Assembly (NCBI RefSeq): GCF_014842075.1
Contig: NZ_JACYVA010000005.1
Coordinates: forward strand, 130,509-194,508
From: Sphingomonas sp. CFBP 13720
Lineage (GTDB): Bacteria > Pseudomonadota > Alphaproteobacteria > Sphingomonadales > Sphingomonadaceae
Direction of reading: 5' to 3'
Length of the DNA: 64,000 nt
The notes under the pieces are model-generated. The model was given only the letters and a program-made list of their open reading frames with translations, searched no databases and was not told the origin of the DNA. The translations under genes and the position numbers were made by a program. Below, one piece after another: positions 26,735-35,506 of the stretch (within the stretch, counting starts at the first letter, position 1; every line of letters starts with the position of its first letter).

Positions 26735-27451
26735 ATGCGCCCATCCGGCCGCACCCCCGACGAAATGCGCACGATCACGATCGAAACCGGCTATACCCGC
26801 CATGCCGAGGGGTCGTGCCTGATCGGCTTCGGCGACACGCGCGTGCTGGTGACCGCGTCGATCGAAGAGCGACTGCCGCCATGGCTGCGCGGCAAGGGCG
26901 AAGGCTGGATCACCGCCGAATACGGCATGCTGCCGCGTGCCACCCACACGCGCGGCAACCGCGAGGCGGCCAAGGGCAAGCAGTCGGGCCGGACGCAGGA
27001 GATCCAGCGGCTGATCGGGCGATCGCTGCGCGCGGTGGTCGACCTGAAGGCACTGGGCGAGCGCCAGATCACGCTCGATTGTGACGTGCTTCAGGCCGAT
27101 GGCGGCACGCGCACCGCGTCGATTTCCGGCGCATGGGTCGCGCTGCGTCTCGCGGTCGACGGCCTGATGCGCGAGGGCAAGCTGACCGTCGACCCGATCA
27201 GCCGTCAGGTCGCGGCGATCAGTTGCGGCATCCATCAGGGCACGCCGGTGCTCGACCTCGACTATATCGAGGATTCGGGTGCCGATGCCGACGCGAATTT
27301 CGTGCTGACCAGCGACGGCAACATCGCCGAGGTGCAGGCGACCGCCGAGGGCGCATGCTATGACGAGGAAGCGTTGCTGCGGCTGTTGCGGCTGGCGCGC
27401 ATCGGCTGCGGCCGGATCTTCGCCGAACAGTTGCGGGCGACCGGTCGATGA
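26735..27451 (+). CDS. rph: Ribonuclease PH
   Basis: Phosphorolytic 3'-exoribonuclease that trims tRNA precursors and other RNA 3' ends. 238 residues, the standard length. It begins [19 protein letters not shown], with the conserved [37 protein letters not shown] and [19 protein letters not shown] blocks. The ATG has CAGGAGAG upstream. The stop overlaps the rdgB start by 4 bp (ATGA), the common rph-rdgB operon. Confidence 0.96.
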   Translation: MRPSGRTPDEMRTITIETGYTRHAEGSCLIGFGDTRVLVTASIEERLPPWLRGKGEGWITAEYGMLPRATHTRGNREAAKGKQSGRTQEIQRLIGRSLRAVVDLKALGERQITLDCDVLQADGGTRTASISGAWVALRLAVDGLMREGKLTVDPISRQVAAISCGIHQGTPVLDLDYIEDSGADADANFVLTSDGNIAEVQATAEGACYDEEALLRLLRLARIGCGRIFAEQLRATGR

Positions 27452-28077
27452 GCGGCGAGGGCAAGGAGCCGCAGGCGATCCGCAAGCTGACGCCCGGCCG
27501 ACTGGTCATCGCCAGCCACAATCCCGGCAAGATCCGGGAGATAGCGGCGCTGCTGGGTCCCTATGGCGTGACACCGATCTCGGCGGGCGAGCTGGACCTG
27601 CCCGAGCCGGAGGAAACCGGCACAACCTTCGTCGCCAATGCCGAGCTGAAGGCGTTGCAGGCGGCCGACCTGTCGGGCCTGCCCGCGCTGGCGGACGACA
27701 GCGGACTGTGCGTCGAAGCGCTGAACGGCGATCCGGGGATCTTTTCCGCACGCTGGGCGGGTGAATCGAAGGATTTCGGCGCGGCGATGCGGCTGGTCGA
27801 GGACCGGATGCAGGCGAGCGGCCCCGATCACAGCCGCGCGGCGCATTTCGTCTGCGCGCTGGCGCTGGCGTGGCCCGATGGTCATGTCGAATGGTTCGAG
27901 GGGCGGGTCGACGGCACGCTGGTCTGGCCACCGCGCGGCGACAACGGCTTCGGCTATGACGCGATGTTCGTCCAGCAGGGGATGGACCGCAGCTATGGCG
28001 AGATCGACCCGGACGAAAAGCACGCGATCAGCCACCGGGCGGATGCCTTTGCGCAACTGGTCGCGGCGGTGTTCTGA
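27448..28077 (+). CDS. rdgB: dITP/XTP pyrophosphatase (RdgB/HAM1)
   Basis: House-cleaning nucleotidase that hydrolyses dITP, ITP and XTP to monophosphates, keeping deaminated purines out of DNA and RNA. 209 residues with the family motifs [49 protein letters not shown] and [11 protein letters not shown]. The N-terminus has a 15-residue extension before the core ([17 protein letters not shown]). Overlaps rph by 4 bp and is co-translated with it. Confidence 0.95.
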   Translation: MSGEGKEPQAIRKLTPGRLVIASHNPGKIREIAALLGPYGVTPISAGELDLPEPEETGTTFVANAELKALQAADLSGLPALADDSGLCVEALNGDPGIFSARWAGESKDFGAAMRLVEDRMQASGPDHSRAAHFVCALALAWPDGHVEWFEGRVDGTLVWPPRGDNGFGYDAMFVQQGMDRSYGEIDPDEKHAISHRADAFAQLVAAVF

Positions 28078-28134
28078 TACGGAACGCGGGGGTGCGTCCG
28101 GGCATTGGGGGGCTTCGAATATGAGGAGCACGCA

Positions 28135-28350
28135 ATGCCCGACGCGATTACCGAAACCCGCCACCGCGAGATCGCGGTCGAACATCTGCTGTTCTGGACG
28201 ATGCGCTACGTCGAGGAACGCCATCCCGGCCTGCTCGATTCGCTAGATGCCAGCCTCGACAAGCTGGGCGATCCGGTGTCGGGCGCGGACAGGGACGACG
28301 GCGCGGTGCGATCGATCGCCGCCAAGATGATCGCTGGCGCGCGGGGCTAG
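28135..28350 (+). CDS. Small hypothetical protein
   Basis: A 71-residue acidic, mostly helical protein (MPDAITETRHREIAVEHLLF, ending SIAAKMIAGARG) that I do not recognise. The start at 28135 has a good GAGGAG site 7-12 bases upstream. It follows rdgB by 57 bp on the same strand and may be the end of the rph-rdgB transcript. Composition and codon use resemble its neighbours, so a real small gene is likely; no domain, membrane segment or motif is visible. Confidence 0.6.
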   Translation: MPDAITETRHREIAVEHLLFWTMRYVEERHPGLLDSLDASLDKLGDPVSGADRDDGAVRSIAAKMIAGARG

Positions 28351-28398
28351 GTCCTTTCGGGGCGGGTGATCGACGGCGCGCGTTGCGCCGCCACGGCA

Positions 28399-28956
28399 TC
28401 AATATGCGACCCGCCCCGCGACGTTTCCGGCCGGGACATAGCGGCACACGATGAAATCATCGGTCGCATTGCTTGCCTCGGCACAGCCGAAGCGTTGCGT
28501 GTCGCGCCACACGATCTGGCTATAGTGGCCGACATCACCGAATTTGCCCGTCCGCGACGACGCGGGCACCGCGACATGGACATAGTCGCGCCGCTCCGCG
28601 ACCCAATGGCCGACCATCTCTCCATAGCGATAGGCATTACGCGTACCGGTCCACAGATTTTCGCCCTGCTCAGGCACGCCGCGCGGCTGTGGCGAATGTT
28701 CGAAGCGGCCGGTGCGTGCCAGCGTATCGGCATACCGCTTCGCGTCCGCCGCCAGCGTGGCGTCCCATGTCAGCGACGGCGCGCCGACCGCGATCCGCGC
28801 GGCACGGTGCCCCGCCTCCATTGCCTCGCGCAACCGCGCCGGTCCACGCGGGGCGTCGCCGGCGAAGCTGCGCGGTTCGACGACGCGCTCGGGCGGAGCG
28901 ACCGGGGCCACCGTGCAACCGGCCAGCAACAGCGCCGCTATTTGTATCCACCGCAT
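28399..28956 (-). CDS. CAP (SCP/PR1)-domain lipoprotein
   Basis: A 185-residue exported protein with a lipobox signal (MRWIQIAALLLAGC) and one CAP domain: HRAARIAVGAPSLTWDATLA, the conserved GENLW, and HYSQIVWRDTQRFGCA with VCRYVPAGNVAG at the end. Bacterial CAP proteins are secreted and implicated in adhesion, lipid binding or interaction with hosts; no enzymatic activity is firmly assigned. The start could also be the ATG at 28965; neither has a clear ribosome-binding site. The gene faces away from hemW with only about 20 bp between starts. Confidence 0.87.
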   Translation of the reverse strand: MRWIQIAALLLAGCTVAPVAPPERVVEPRSFAGDAPRGPARLREAMEAGHRAARIAVGAPSLTWDATLAADAKRYADTLARTGRFEHSPQPRGVPEQGENLWTGTRNAYRYGEMVGHWVAERRDYVHVAVPASSRTGKFGDVGHYSQIVWRDTQRFGCAEASNATDDFIVCRYVPAGNVAGRVAY

Positions 28957-28976
28957 GACGCCCATATGGGTCGGCA

Positions 28977-30125
28977 ATGTCCGGCCACCAACCTCCGCTC
29001 GCGCTCTATGTCCACTGGCCGTTCTGCGTGTCGAAATGTCCCTATTGCGACTTCAACAGCCATGTCCGCGAACAGGTGGATCAGGCCGCATGGGCGCACG
29101 CCCTGCTCACCGATCTGGCGCACGAGGCGGCGTTGTTGCCCGGACGGCGGCTGGCGTCGATCTTTTTCGGGGGTGGCACACCGTCGCTGATGCCGCCCGC
29201 GACCGTCGCGGCGATCATCGACGCCGCCTGCCGTTACTGGCCGCCGACCGACGATATCGAGATCACGCTGGAGGCCAATCCGTCGTCGGTCGAGGCCGCG
29301 CGCTTCGCCGATATCGCCGCCGCCGGGGTCAATCGCGTGTCGTTGGGAATCCAGGCGCTGCACGACGATGCGCTGGCGTTTCTGGGCCGGGCGCACGGCG
29401 TGGACGAGGCGCTGGCGGCGCTGGACGTCGCACAGCGCCATTTCGCGCGCGCCAGTTTCGACCTGATCTATGCGCGGCCGGGCCAGTCGCTGGCGGCATG
29501 GGAATCCGAACTGGCGCGCGCGCTGGCGTTCGGGACCGAGCATCTGTCGCTGTATCAGTTGACGATCGAACCGGGCACGCGCTTCGCCACGCTCGCGGCG
29601 AAGGGCGCGTTGACGCTGCCCGATACCGATCTGGCTGCCGACCTGTTCGAAACGACGCAGGCGATGACCGCCACCGCCGGACTGCCGCTGTACGAAGTGT
29701 CGAACCATGCGCGGCCGGGAGCGGAGAGCCGCCACAACCTGACCTATTGGCGGTATCGCGACTATGCGGGGATCGGGCCGGGCGCGCATGGCCGACGTGG
29801 CGGACATGCGACGGCGCGACGCAAGAAGCCCGAAAACTGGATCGCGGCGGTGGCGCGCAACGGTCACGGCATCGAACGCGAGAATGCGCTGACCCCGCAG
29901 GAACGCGTGACCGAGGCGCTGGTGATGGGGCTGCGCATGGCGGAGGGTATCGACCTTGCCCGCATCGCCCGGCTGGGCGAGCGGACGATCGGCGAGGTGG
30001 TGCGGACCGACCGGGTGGCGGCGCTGGCGGCGGCGGGGCTGGTGCGACACGACGGCGACCGGCTGGCGCTGACGGCGGCGGGCATGCCGGTGCTCGACGC
30101 GGTGTTGCGCGAAGTGGCGGTGTAG
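28977..30125 (+). CDS. hemW: Heme chaperone HemW (radical SAM)
   Basis: Radical-SAM-family protein that binds and transfers heme; formerly called oxygen-independent coproporphyrinogen oxidase-like. 382 residues. The 4Fe-4S Cys motif is C17-x3-C21-x2-C24 (FCVSKCPYCDF), then IFFGGGTPSLM, VSLGIQALHDD and DLIYARPGQ; a C-terminal HemN-like winged domain follows. It lacks the first-half residues of true HemN, as expected for HemW. The last 25 codons are duplicated imperfectly about 289 bp downstream (30349-30414). Confidence 0.93.
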   Translation: MSGHQPPLALYVHWPFCVSKCPYCDFNSHVREQVDQAAWAHALLTDLAHEAALLPGRRLASIFFGGGTPSLMPPATVAAIIDAACRYWPPTDDIEITLEANPSSVEAARFADIAAAGVNRVSLGIQALHDDALAFLGRAHGVDEALAALDVAQRHFARASFDLIYARPGQSLAAWESELARALAFGTEHLSLYQLTIEPGTRFATLAAKGALTLPDTDLAADLFETTQAMTATAGLPLYEVSNHARPGAESRHNLTYWRYRDYAGIGPGAHGRRGGHATARRKKPENWIAAVARNGHGIERENALTPQERVTEALVMGLRMAEGIDLARIARLGERTIGEVVRTDRVAALAAAGLVRHDGDRLALTAAGMPVLDAVLREVAV

Positions 30126-30207
30126 AGTCGGACGCCTGCCGGCCGCCCCGCCCGGCGCCCGGCATCCGGCTTTCTCGTCCGTCACCCGAGCCCCCTTCCC
30201 CCCTTTC

Positions 30208-30289
30208 GTCACCCCAGCGCAGGCTGGGGTCTGCCCCGGGGGCCGGGGGGGACTTCACCTCGAGAGACCCCAGCCTGCGCTGGGGTGAC
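30208..30289. repeat. Paired CCCCAGC palindrome, copy 1 after hemW
   Basis: ACCCCAGCGCAGGCTGGGGT (30211-30230) and ACCCCAGCCTGCGCTGGGGT (30267-30286), flanked by GTC and GAC and separated by a GGGGGCC-rich spacer with ACTTCACCTCGAGAG. The two halves are also complementary to each other, so the element can fold as one long stem or two hairpins. It may act as a terminator or mRNA-stabilising element after hemW. Confidence 0.85.
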
Positions 30290-30348
30290 GTAGGATGGTC
30301 CGTGCCGACCGTTTTGCTTGCCCGCCCCTGCCCGACCCGTGTGTGGGA

Positions 30349-30414
30349 CGACGGCGACCAGCGCTGACGGGGATGCCGACCTCGACGCAGTGTTGCGCGA
30401 AGTGGCGGTGTAGC
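30349..30414 (+). repeat. hemW': Imperfect duplicate of the hemW 3' end
   Basis: This segment repeats the last ~78 bp of hemW (30048-30125). GACGGCGACC, GCGCTGACGG, ATGCCG, CTCGACGC and then 19 matching bases, GTGTTGCGCGAAGTGGCGG, reappear before an in-register TGTAG. Small deletions break the reading frame, so it is a non-coding remnant. Each hemW tail is followed by its own palindrome pair, which suggests duplication of a tail-plus-palindrome unit. Confidence 0.82.
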
Positions 30415-30453
30415 GGTCGTACACGCCGGCTCGCGATCTGCCCTCCCCCTCCC

Positions 30454-30533
30454 GTCACCCCAGCGCAGGCTGGGGCCTCCCGGGGGCCGGGCGGGGCTTC
30501 ACCTCGGGAGACCCCAGCTTTCGCTGGGGTGAC
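30454..30533. repeat. Paired CCCCAGC palindrome, copy 2 after hemW remnant
   Basis: ACCCCAGCGCAGGCTGGGG (30457-30475) and ACCCCAGCTTTCGCTGGGGT (30511-30530) flanked by GTC and GAC. The spacer GGGGGCCGGGCGGGGCTTCA matches that of the copy at 30208-30289. The left and right palindromes here are the same two sequence variants found inside ileS. Confidence 0.85.
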
Positions 30534-30708
30534 GTAAGTGGGAGGCGGGTGACGCCAATGTTGCCGGGCGGGCGCGAAATTGCCGGGTGACGCCAAAATC
30601 GACGTCGCTGGCGCGTCCGATATGTTTTCGGCACTTCGTCCCGTACCGCACTTGCCCACCCAATCCCGACCCCGCACAACGATGTTTCATCAGCGAAAAA
30701 GGTCGTCC

Positions 30709-31701
30709 ATGTCGAACATCACCCGCCGTGCCGCTCTGGTCGGTATCGCCGCCGCCAGCGGGACCGCAGCACTGCCCGCTCAGCCCGCCCGGCCCCGCCG
30801 GTTGCAGATCGCATCGACATGGGACTTCGGCGTGCCCGCCAACGATGCGGCGGTGGCGCGCTTTGCCGCCGGTGGCAGTTTGATCGACGCGCTGGAGGCC
30901 GGGGCGAAGATTCCCGAAGCGGACCTGAGCAACCATTCGGTCGGCAAGGGCGGCTATCCCGACCGCGACGGACGGGTGACGCTGGACGCGGTGCTGATGG
31001 ACGATCGCGGCGGCGTGGGCGCGGTCGCGGCGCTGGAGGATATCGCACACCCGATCTCGGTCGCGCGCGCGGTGATGGAGCGCACGCCGCATACGTTTCT
31101 GGTCGGCGAAGGCGCGCGGCAGTTCGCGCTGGCATCGGGGTTCACCGCCGAAAAACTGCTGACGCCCGAAGCGGAGGCCGAATGGCGCACATGGCTGAAA
31201 ACGTCGAAATATGCGCCGGTCGCCAATAGCGAGAACCGGCGCACGCCGCTGGGCGGGCCGCTGGACCACGACACGATCGGCATGATCGCGCGCGCGCCCG
31301 ACGGGTCGCTGGCCGGGGCGTGCACGACATCGGGCATGGCGTTCAAGCTACATGGTCGCGTGGGCGATTCGCCGCAGGTCGGCAGCGGATTGTTCGTCGA
31401 GGCCGGGGTGGGTGCCGCGACCGCCACCGGGCTTGGCGAAGAAGTGACGCGCATCGCCGGAGCCGCGCGGGTCGTGTCGTCGCTGCGCGCGGGGATGACG
31501 CCGGGCAATGCCTGCCGCGAGGCGGTGGAGCATATCGCTAAGCTGCGCGGCAAGGCGCTGGACGGGGTGCAGGTCGGCTTTCTGGCGATGGACCGGCACG
31601 GACAGGTCGGTGCCTTCGCGATCCTGCCGGGCTTCACCTATTCGGTGGCGGGCGACGACGGGCGCAGCAATGTGGTGAAGTCGGCCAGCCTGCGGCGCTA
31701 G
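30709..31701 (+). CDS. Glycosylasparaginase (N4-(beta-N-acetylglucosaminyl)-L-asparaginase), Tat-exported
   Basis: Ntn-hydrolase that cleaves the GlcNAc-Asn amide bond left after an N-glycopeptide has been trimmed. 330 residues. An N-terminal signal with twin Arg (NITRRAALVG) predicts Tat export to the periplasm. The autoprocessing site is HDTIGM, where the Thr becomes the N-terminal nucleophile; the substrate-binding block KLHGRVGDSPQVGSG matches human and Elizabethkingia enzymes (Arg and Asp that bind the Asn part). The N-terminal half has STWDFGVPAND and VGKGGYPDRDG. The start at 30709 follows AAAAAGG; a Met at 30682 is also in frame. It lies 1.4 kb from a TonB receptor and near the GlcNAc operon, which fits a role in N-glycan use (inference). 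Confidence 0.9.
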   Translation: MSNITRRAALVGIAAASGTAALPAQPARPRRLQIASTWDFGVPANDAAVARFAAGGSLIDALEAGAKIPEADLSNHSVGKGGYPDRDGRVTLDAVLMDDRGGVGAVAALEDIAHPISVARAVMERTPHTFLVGEGARQFALASGFTAEKLLTPEAEAEWRTWLKTSKYAPVANSENRRTPLGGPLDHDTIGMIARAPDGSLAGACTTSGMAFKLHGRVGDSPQVGSGLFVEAGVGAATATGLGEEVTRIAGAARVVSSLRAGMTPGNACREAVEHIAKLRGKALDGVQVGFLAMDRHGQVGAFAILPGFTYSVAGDDGRSNVVKSASLRR

Positions 31702-32082
31702 AGCGGATCAGCGTCCCGCGCGATGTCGCCGCTGCCGCATGCATGACCGTGACCCCGGAACACGCCGGGGTGACGAACGATGGCCAATGTTCGCTGAATG
31801 CCGATCCGCCGTGGAAACGGGCATGCCACCTTCCTTCCTGTCCGTTCAGACCGGATAGGCACCGGACGAAGCCGGGCGGCGATATCGAAGCACCGGCAAC
31901 AGTCCTTCGATATCGCCATTTCGACAGGCTTCATGGCACTCAGGATGAGCGGGGAGCCGGTTGCGGGTGCGACTGTCCCGCCGGCCTCATTCGGGACGAA
32001 CGGGGCGTTCCCATATCCGGAACGCGGAACGGCCCGCCTCCCAGTGGGGGAAGCGGGCCGCCCGTAACGCCGTTGCGGTCGA
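31702..32082. other. Gap between convergent genes with degenerate repeats
   Basis: 381 bp without a gene between the glycosylasparaginase and TonB receptor stops. At about 31745-31797 lies GACCCCGGAACACGCCGGGG followed by TGACGAACGATGGCCAATGT and TCGCTGAATG, matching the inverted segment near 20709-20765. At 31838-31953 a degenerate inverted pair of the CTGAGTAGG type occurs (GATATCGAAGCACC and CTTCGATATCGCCATTTCG). Near 32031-32059 GGCCCGC/GCGGGCC forms a 7-bp stem that could end the receptor transcript. Confidence 0.5.
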
Positions 32083-35000
32083 TCAGAAGTTGACCGTCGC
32101 CCCGATCGCCAGCTGCCGTCCCAGCGAGTCGTAGCGCGCCGGAATGGTGTTGTTGTAGGTCAGCGAGATGTCGCGCGAGCCCGGCAGGATCGGCGGCACC
32201 TTGTCGAGCAGGTTGTTCGCGGCGAAGCGCAGCGAGAAGTTGCGGCCGACCGCGAACGATGCCGCCAGATCGAAATAGCTGATCGGATCGATGCGATAGA
32301 AGGTCCGCCGTGCGTCCGCCGGGGTGCCGCCGACCGCCGGATCGCCCGAATTCTTGGCGTTGGTCAGCGAACCGACATAGCGCCAGTTGAGCGATAGCGA
32401 CGCGACCTTGTCCGGCGTGGTGTAGGTCGTGCGCAGCCCGTGGGTCCACTTCGGGATCAGCTGGCCGCAACCATTGGCATACAGGCCGGTGCAGTCGCGT
32501 TCGTCGCGGATCGGCGATTCCTGATTGCCCGACAGCGTCGTCAGCGTCGCGGCGAAGATCCAGTCGAACGTACCGATCCGGTCGATCGGCAGCGCGTACT
32601 GCCCCTGGAAGTCCCAGCCATGCGCCTTCGTCTTATAGGTGTTGGTCGTACCCTGCTGGATATAGCCCGAAGTCGGGTTGGTCGCCGGCGCGCTGAACAG
32701 GATGCCGGTGGTCGGCGCGCGGACGATCTTGTCGCAGAAATACGCATCGCCGCCCGACGTCAGACAGCCTTCCTGCCAATAGTCATAGGGCTGGTAGCCG
32801 ATCGAATCGTCGATATCGATCAGGAAGCGATCGACCGAAAAGACGAGCCGGGGCACGAAGCGCGGCTTGAAGACGATGCCGAACGTCTTGGTGTACGCGG
32901 TTTCCGGATCGACGGTGAAGCCGCCGGTGAACACCGTACACTGGTCGTTCGGGCAGTTGAGCGTCGGGCTGCCGTACAGCGAATCCGCAAGGCCGGTGGC
33001 ACGGCACACCTCGATCGGCGCGCGCGGCGCGACATTCTGGGTGATCGTCCGGGTCGGATCGGCGGGATCGGGCACCTGCACCGTCGTGGTGGCGCAGAAG
33101 TCCTGCGACTGCGTCGCCTGATTATACTGACGCTGCGTCGCCTGACGGATTTCGATCACGGTCGGCGCGCGCTGCGCCTTGTTGATCGCGCCGCGGAAGG
33201 TGATGTCCTCGACCGGTGCCCACAGCCCTTCGACCTTCCACGTGCTGAACGTGTCGGGGTTGGTGTCGTACTTCGACACGCGATAGCCGCCATTGACCTG
33301 CAACAGGTGGGTCCAGCGCTGCTTTTCGACCAGCGGCACCTGAACCTCGACGTTCGCTTCCTTTACGCTCTGGCGCAGCTGGAAGTTTTCGCCGCCATTC
33401 TGTTCGCGGAAGATCGAATCGGCGGTGCCGAGGAACCGGTCCTTGCGATATTCGGCACCGACCGCGAAGGCGATGCCCTGTTCGGCCAGCGGCGACTGGA
33501 TGCCGTAGGTGCTCAGATCGCCCGACAGGTTGGCGACGACGTCGAACAACTGGGTGATGTTGCCCTGCGTACCGTCGCGGCCGCTGAACAGGTAGTTGTA
33601 CAGCGCGGTGCTGTTGTTGTTGGCGGTGAACGCGTCGAACGGAACGCAGCCTGCGTCGGTGCCGTCGACGACCGACTGACAGGTCGGCACGCCGCCGACG
33701 TTGACGACGTTCAGCGACCGGTTGATCTTCGCGAATTCGGGGAACGGACCATAGGTCACGTCCTGCTGGCTGCGCGAATAGACGCCGGCGACGTCATAGC
33801 TCCATGCTTCGGACAGCTGGCCGCGCACGCCCGCGACGCCACGGAAGCCGGTATTCTCGTACTTGTCGGGCGAATAGGGCAGCGCGTTGAAACGATAGCG
33901 CACATCCAGCGGGATCGACGCCGACGTACCCGCTGCGGTGCCGCAGATCGCCGACTGCTGACCCGCCGACATCAGCGGGTTGTTGCAGTTCACGCTGAAC
34001 GGCGTCGAGCCATAGGCGGTGAAGCTGAGCGCGCGCGACGGATAGCGGTTGTAGCTGTTGTCCTTGAACCACAGGCCGTTGCCGTAGATTTCGACCGCGT
34101 CGGACAGCTTGAGCGTGACGAAGCCGCCCGCGTTGATCCGGTCGCTTTCGCGCTGGTACGAATAGCCGTCATACGGATTCGCCTGAATCCCGACGCCGAA
34201 CGGCACGAAGCTGCGCGTGCCATCGGGGTTGTTGGCATAGACGTTGCCGTTGTTGCTGCCGCCACGCGGGCTGAGATAGCCATATTGCGTGTAGGTCGAC
34301 GTGGCGCAGCTGAGCGGACCGTCCTGCCCTGCTTCCTGAAGATAGCAGGCCGAGGTCGAGCGCGAGTCATACGGGACGAGGTCGGCCTTGCGATAGTTGA
34401 CGAAGCCCGACACGTTCAGGCGGTCGTCGAACAGCGACTTGCCCGCCGTCAGCGTCACGTCGACGCGACCGCCGTCGTTGGTCAGCCCGCGCGGCGACTG
34501 GAACCCGGCGCGCGTCGCGATCGGGGTCAGCAGGTTGTCTTTGTTCTGGTGGTTGTAGAAATTGTAGTTGGCGTTGAGGTTGATGCCGTTCAGGTTCTTC
34601 TTGAGGATGAAGTTGACCACGCCCGCAACCGCATCCGATCCATAGACCGACGACGCGCCGCCCGACAGCACGTCGATCCGGTCGAGCATCGCCACCGGGA
34701 TCATGCCGGCATCCACGCCGTTCTGCGTGCCCAGCCGCAGCCCGTCGACCAGCGTCAGCGTGCGTTCGAAACCGAGGCTGCGCAGCTTGATCCGCTGGCG
34801 ACCGTCCGAATCCTGATAATTCTGCTGCGCATCGGGGGCGATCTGCGGCAGGCGGTTCAGCACGTCCTCGATATTGACGGCGGCCTGGAGACGGATTTCC
34901 TCCGACGTCACCGACTGGATCGGCGCGGCCGACGTGACGTTGGGACGGCGGATGCGCGTGCCGGTGACGACGACGGCTTCGGGATCTTCGCTGGCAGCGA

Positions 35001-35121
35001 TCGTCGGGTCGACGCCGCCGGGCACCGGTGCGTCGGCGGGAACGCCGGTCTGTGCATGGGCGGCGCCTGCCAGCATGGTCGCCAGACAGGATGTGGTCAG
35101 CAGCATGGTGATCGGTTTCAT
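32083..35121 (-). CDS. TonB-dependent outer-membrane receptor 1
   Basis: A 1012-residue outer-membrane transporter. The signal peptide ends AHA-QTG (about residue 23). The TonB-box region EAVVVTGTRI leads into a plug domain (about 50-180: AAPIQSVTSEEI, LRSLGFERTLTLVDG, IDVLSGGASSVYGSDAVAGVVNFIL) and a beta-barrel with many Tyr/Asn-rich loops, ending in the typical LAIGATVNF. This is the type common in Sphingomonadales and Xanthomonadales and often serves oligosaccharides. Its substrate is not readable; its position between a glycosylasparaginase and the GlcNAc PTS operon suggests a GlcNAc-containing glycan or glycopeptide (inference). Confidence 0.94.
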   Translation of the reverse strand: MKPITMLLTTSCLATMLAGAAHAQTGVPADAPVPGGVDPTIAASEDPEAVVVTGTRIRRPNVTSAAPIQSVTSEEIRLQAAVNIEDVLNRLPQIAPDAQQNYQDSDGRQRIKLRSLGFERTLTLVDGLRLGTQNGVDAGMIPVAMLDRIDVLSGGASSVYGSDAVAGVVNFILKKNLNGINLNANYNFYNHQNKDNLLTPIATRAGFQSPRGLTNDGGRVDVTLTAGKSLFDDRLNVSGFVNYRKADLVPYDSRSTSACYLQEAGQDGPLSCATSTYTQYGYLSPRGGSNNGNVYANNPDGTRSFVPFGVGIQANPYDGYSYQRESDRINAGGFVTLKLSDAVEIYGNGLWFKDNSYNRYPSRALSFTAYGSTPFSVNCNNPLMSAGQQSAICGTAAGTSASIPLDVRYRFNALPYSPDKYENTGFRGVAGVRGQLSEAWSYDVAGVYSRSQQDVTYGPFPEFAKINRSLNVVNVGGVPTCQSVVDGTDAGCVPFDAFTANNNSTALYNYLFSGRDGTQGNITQLFDVVANLSGDLSTYGIQSPLAEQGIAFAVGAEYRKDRFLGTADSIFREQNGGENFQLRQSVKEANVEVQVPLVEKQRWTHLLQVNGGYRVSKYDTNPDTFSTWKVEGLWAPVEDITFRGAINKAQRAPTVIEIRQATQRQYNQATQSQDFCATTTVQVPDPADPTRTITQNVAPRAPIEVCRATGLADSLYGSPTLNCPNDQCTVFTGGFTVDPETAYTKTFGIVFKPRFVPRLVFSVDRFLIDIDDSIGYQPYDYWQEGCLTSGGDAYFCDKIVRAPTTGILFSAPATNPTSGYIQQGTTNTYKTKAHGWDFQGQYALPIDRIGTFDWIFAATLTTLSGNQESPIRDERDCTGLYANGCGQLIPKWTHGLRTTYTTPDKVASLSLNWRYVGSLTNAKNSGDPAVGGTPADARRTFYRIDPISYFDLAASFAVGRNFSLRFAANNLLDKVPPILPGSRDISLTYNNTIPARYDSLGRQLAIGATVNF

Positions 35122-35506
35122 GAATCCCCCTTCGTCCGTGGATTGACGCGGTCCGAGCGAGGGCGAGCGGCTACGCCCACAGAAACGACGTTCCGAAAGC
35201 GACCTTGTCGCCGCCGGAGCATCGTCGCCTGATCGACGCCGTTCGCCTTCAATTGGTTACGTGGTGTGTTTCACCTGTAAGACAGTCTTTCGCCGATGCG
35301 ACGTTTCGTCAATCTGGACAGGACCAATTTTCAGAAGGTTATAAGTATTGTCGAGCGGGCGTGACATTCCGGTCACAGTCGAATCGATCGGACGCGGCGA
35401 CGCATTGCCGGTGACCACCATTCCGGGTTGCCCCGGAATAGCGGTCATCTGCGGTTTCGCGATTAAACCGGTCCCTCGTCCGACGAAGGCCGGTCGGACG
35501 ATGAGC
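35122..35506. promoter_or_regulatory. Upstream region of receptor 1 and downstream of nagE
   Basis: 385 bp without a gene. The half nearest the receptor should hold its promoter; GGACCAAT at 35321-35328 matches the GGACCA/TGGTCC arms found near nagR (42774-42797), which hints at shared control. An 8-bp stem ATTCCGGG / CCCGGAAT (35420-35439) may terminate the leftward nag operon, though it lacks a T run. Confidence 0.4.

Noticed and set aside
32440..35232. 930-codon plus-strand frame opposite receptor 1
   Set aside because: Antisense to a well-formed TonB receptor; Arg/Val/Asp-rich composition and no motif.
35420..35439. Strong intrinsic terminator after nagE
   Set aside because: An 8-bp stem exists but no T run follows on the minus strand, so it is mentioned only as a possible terminator.
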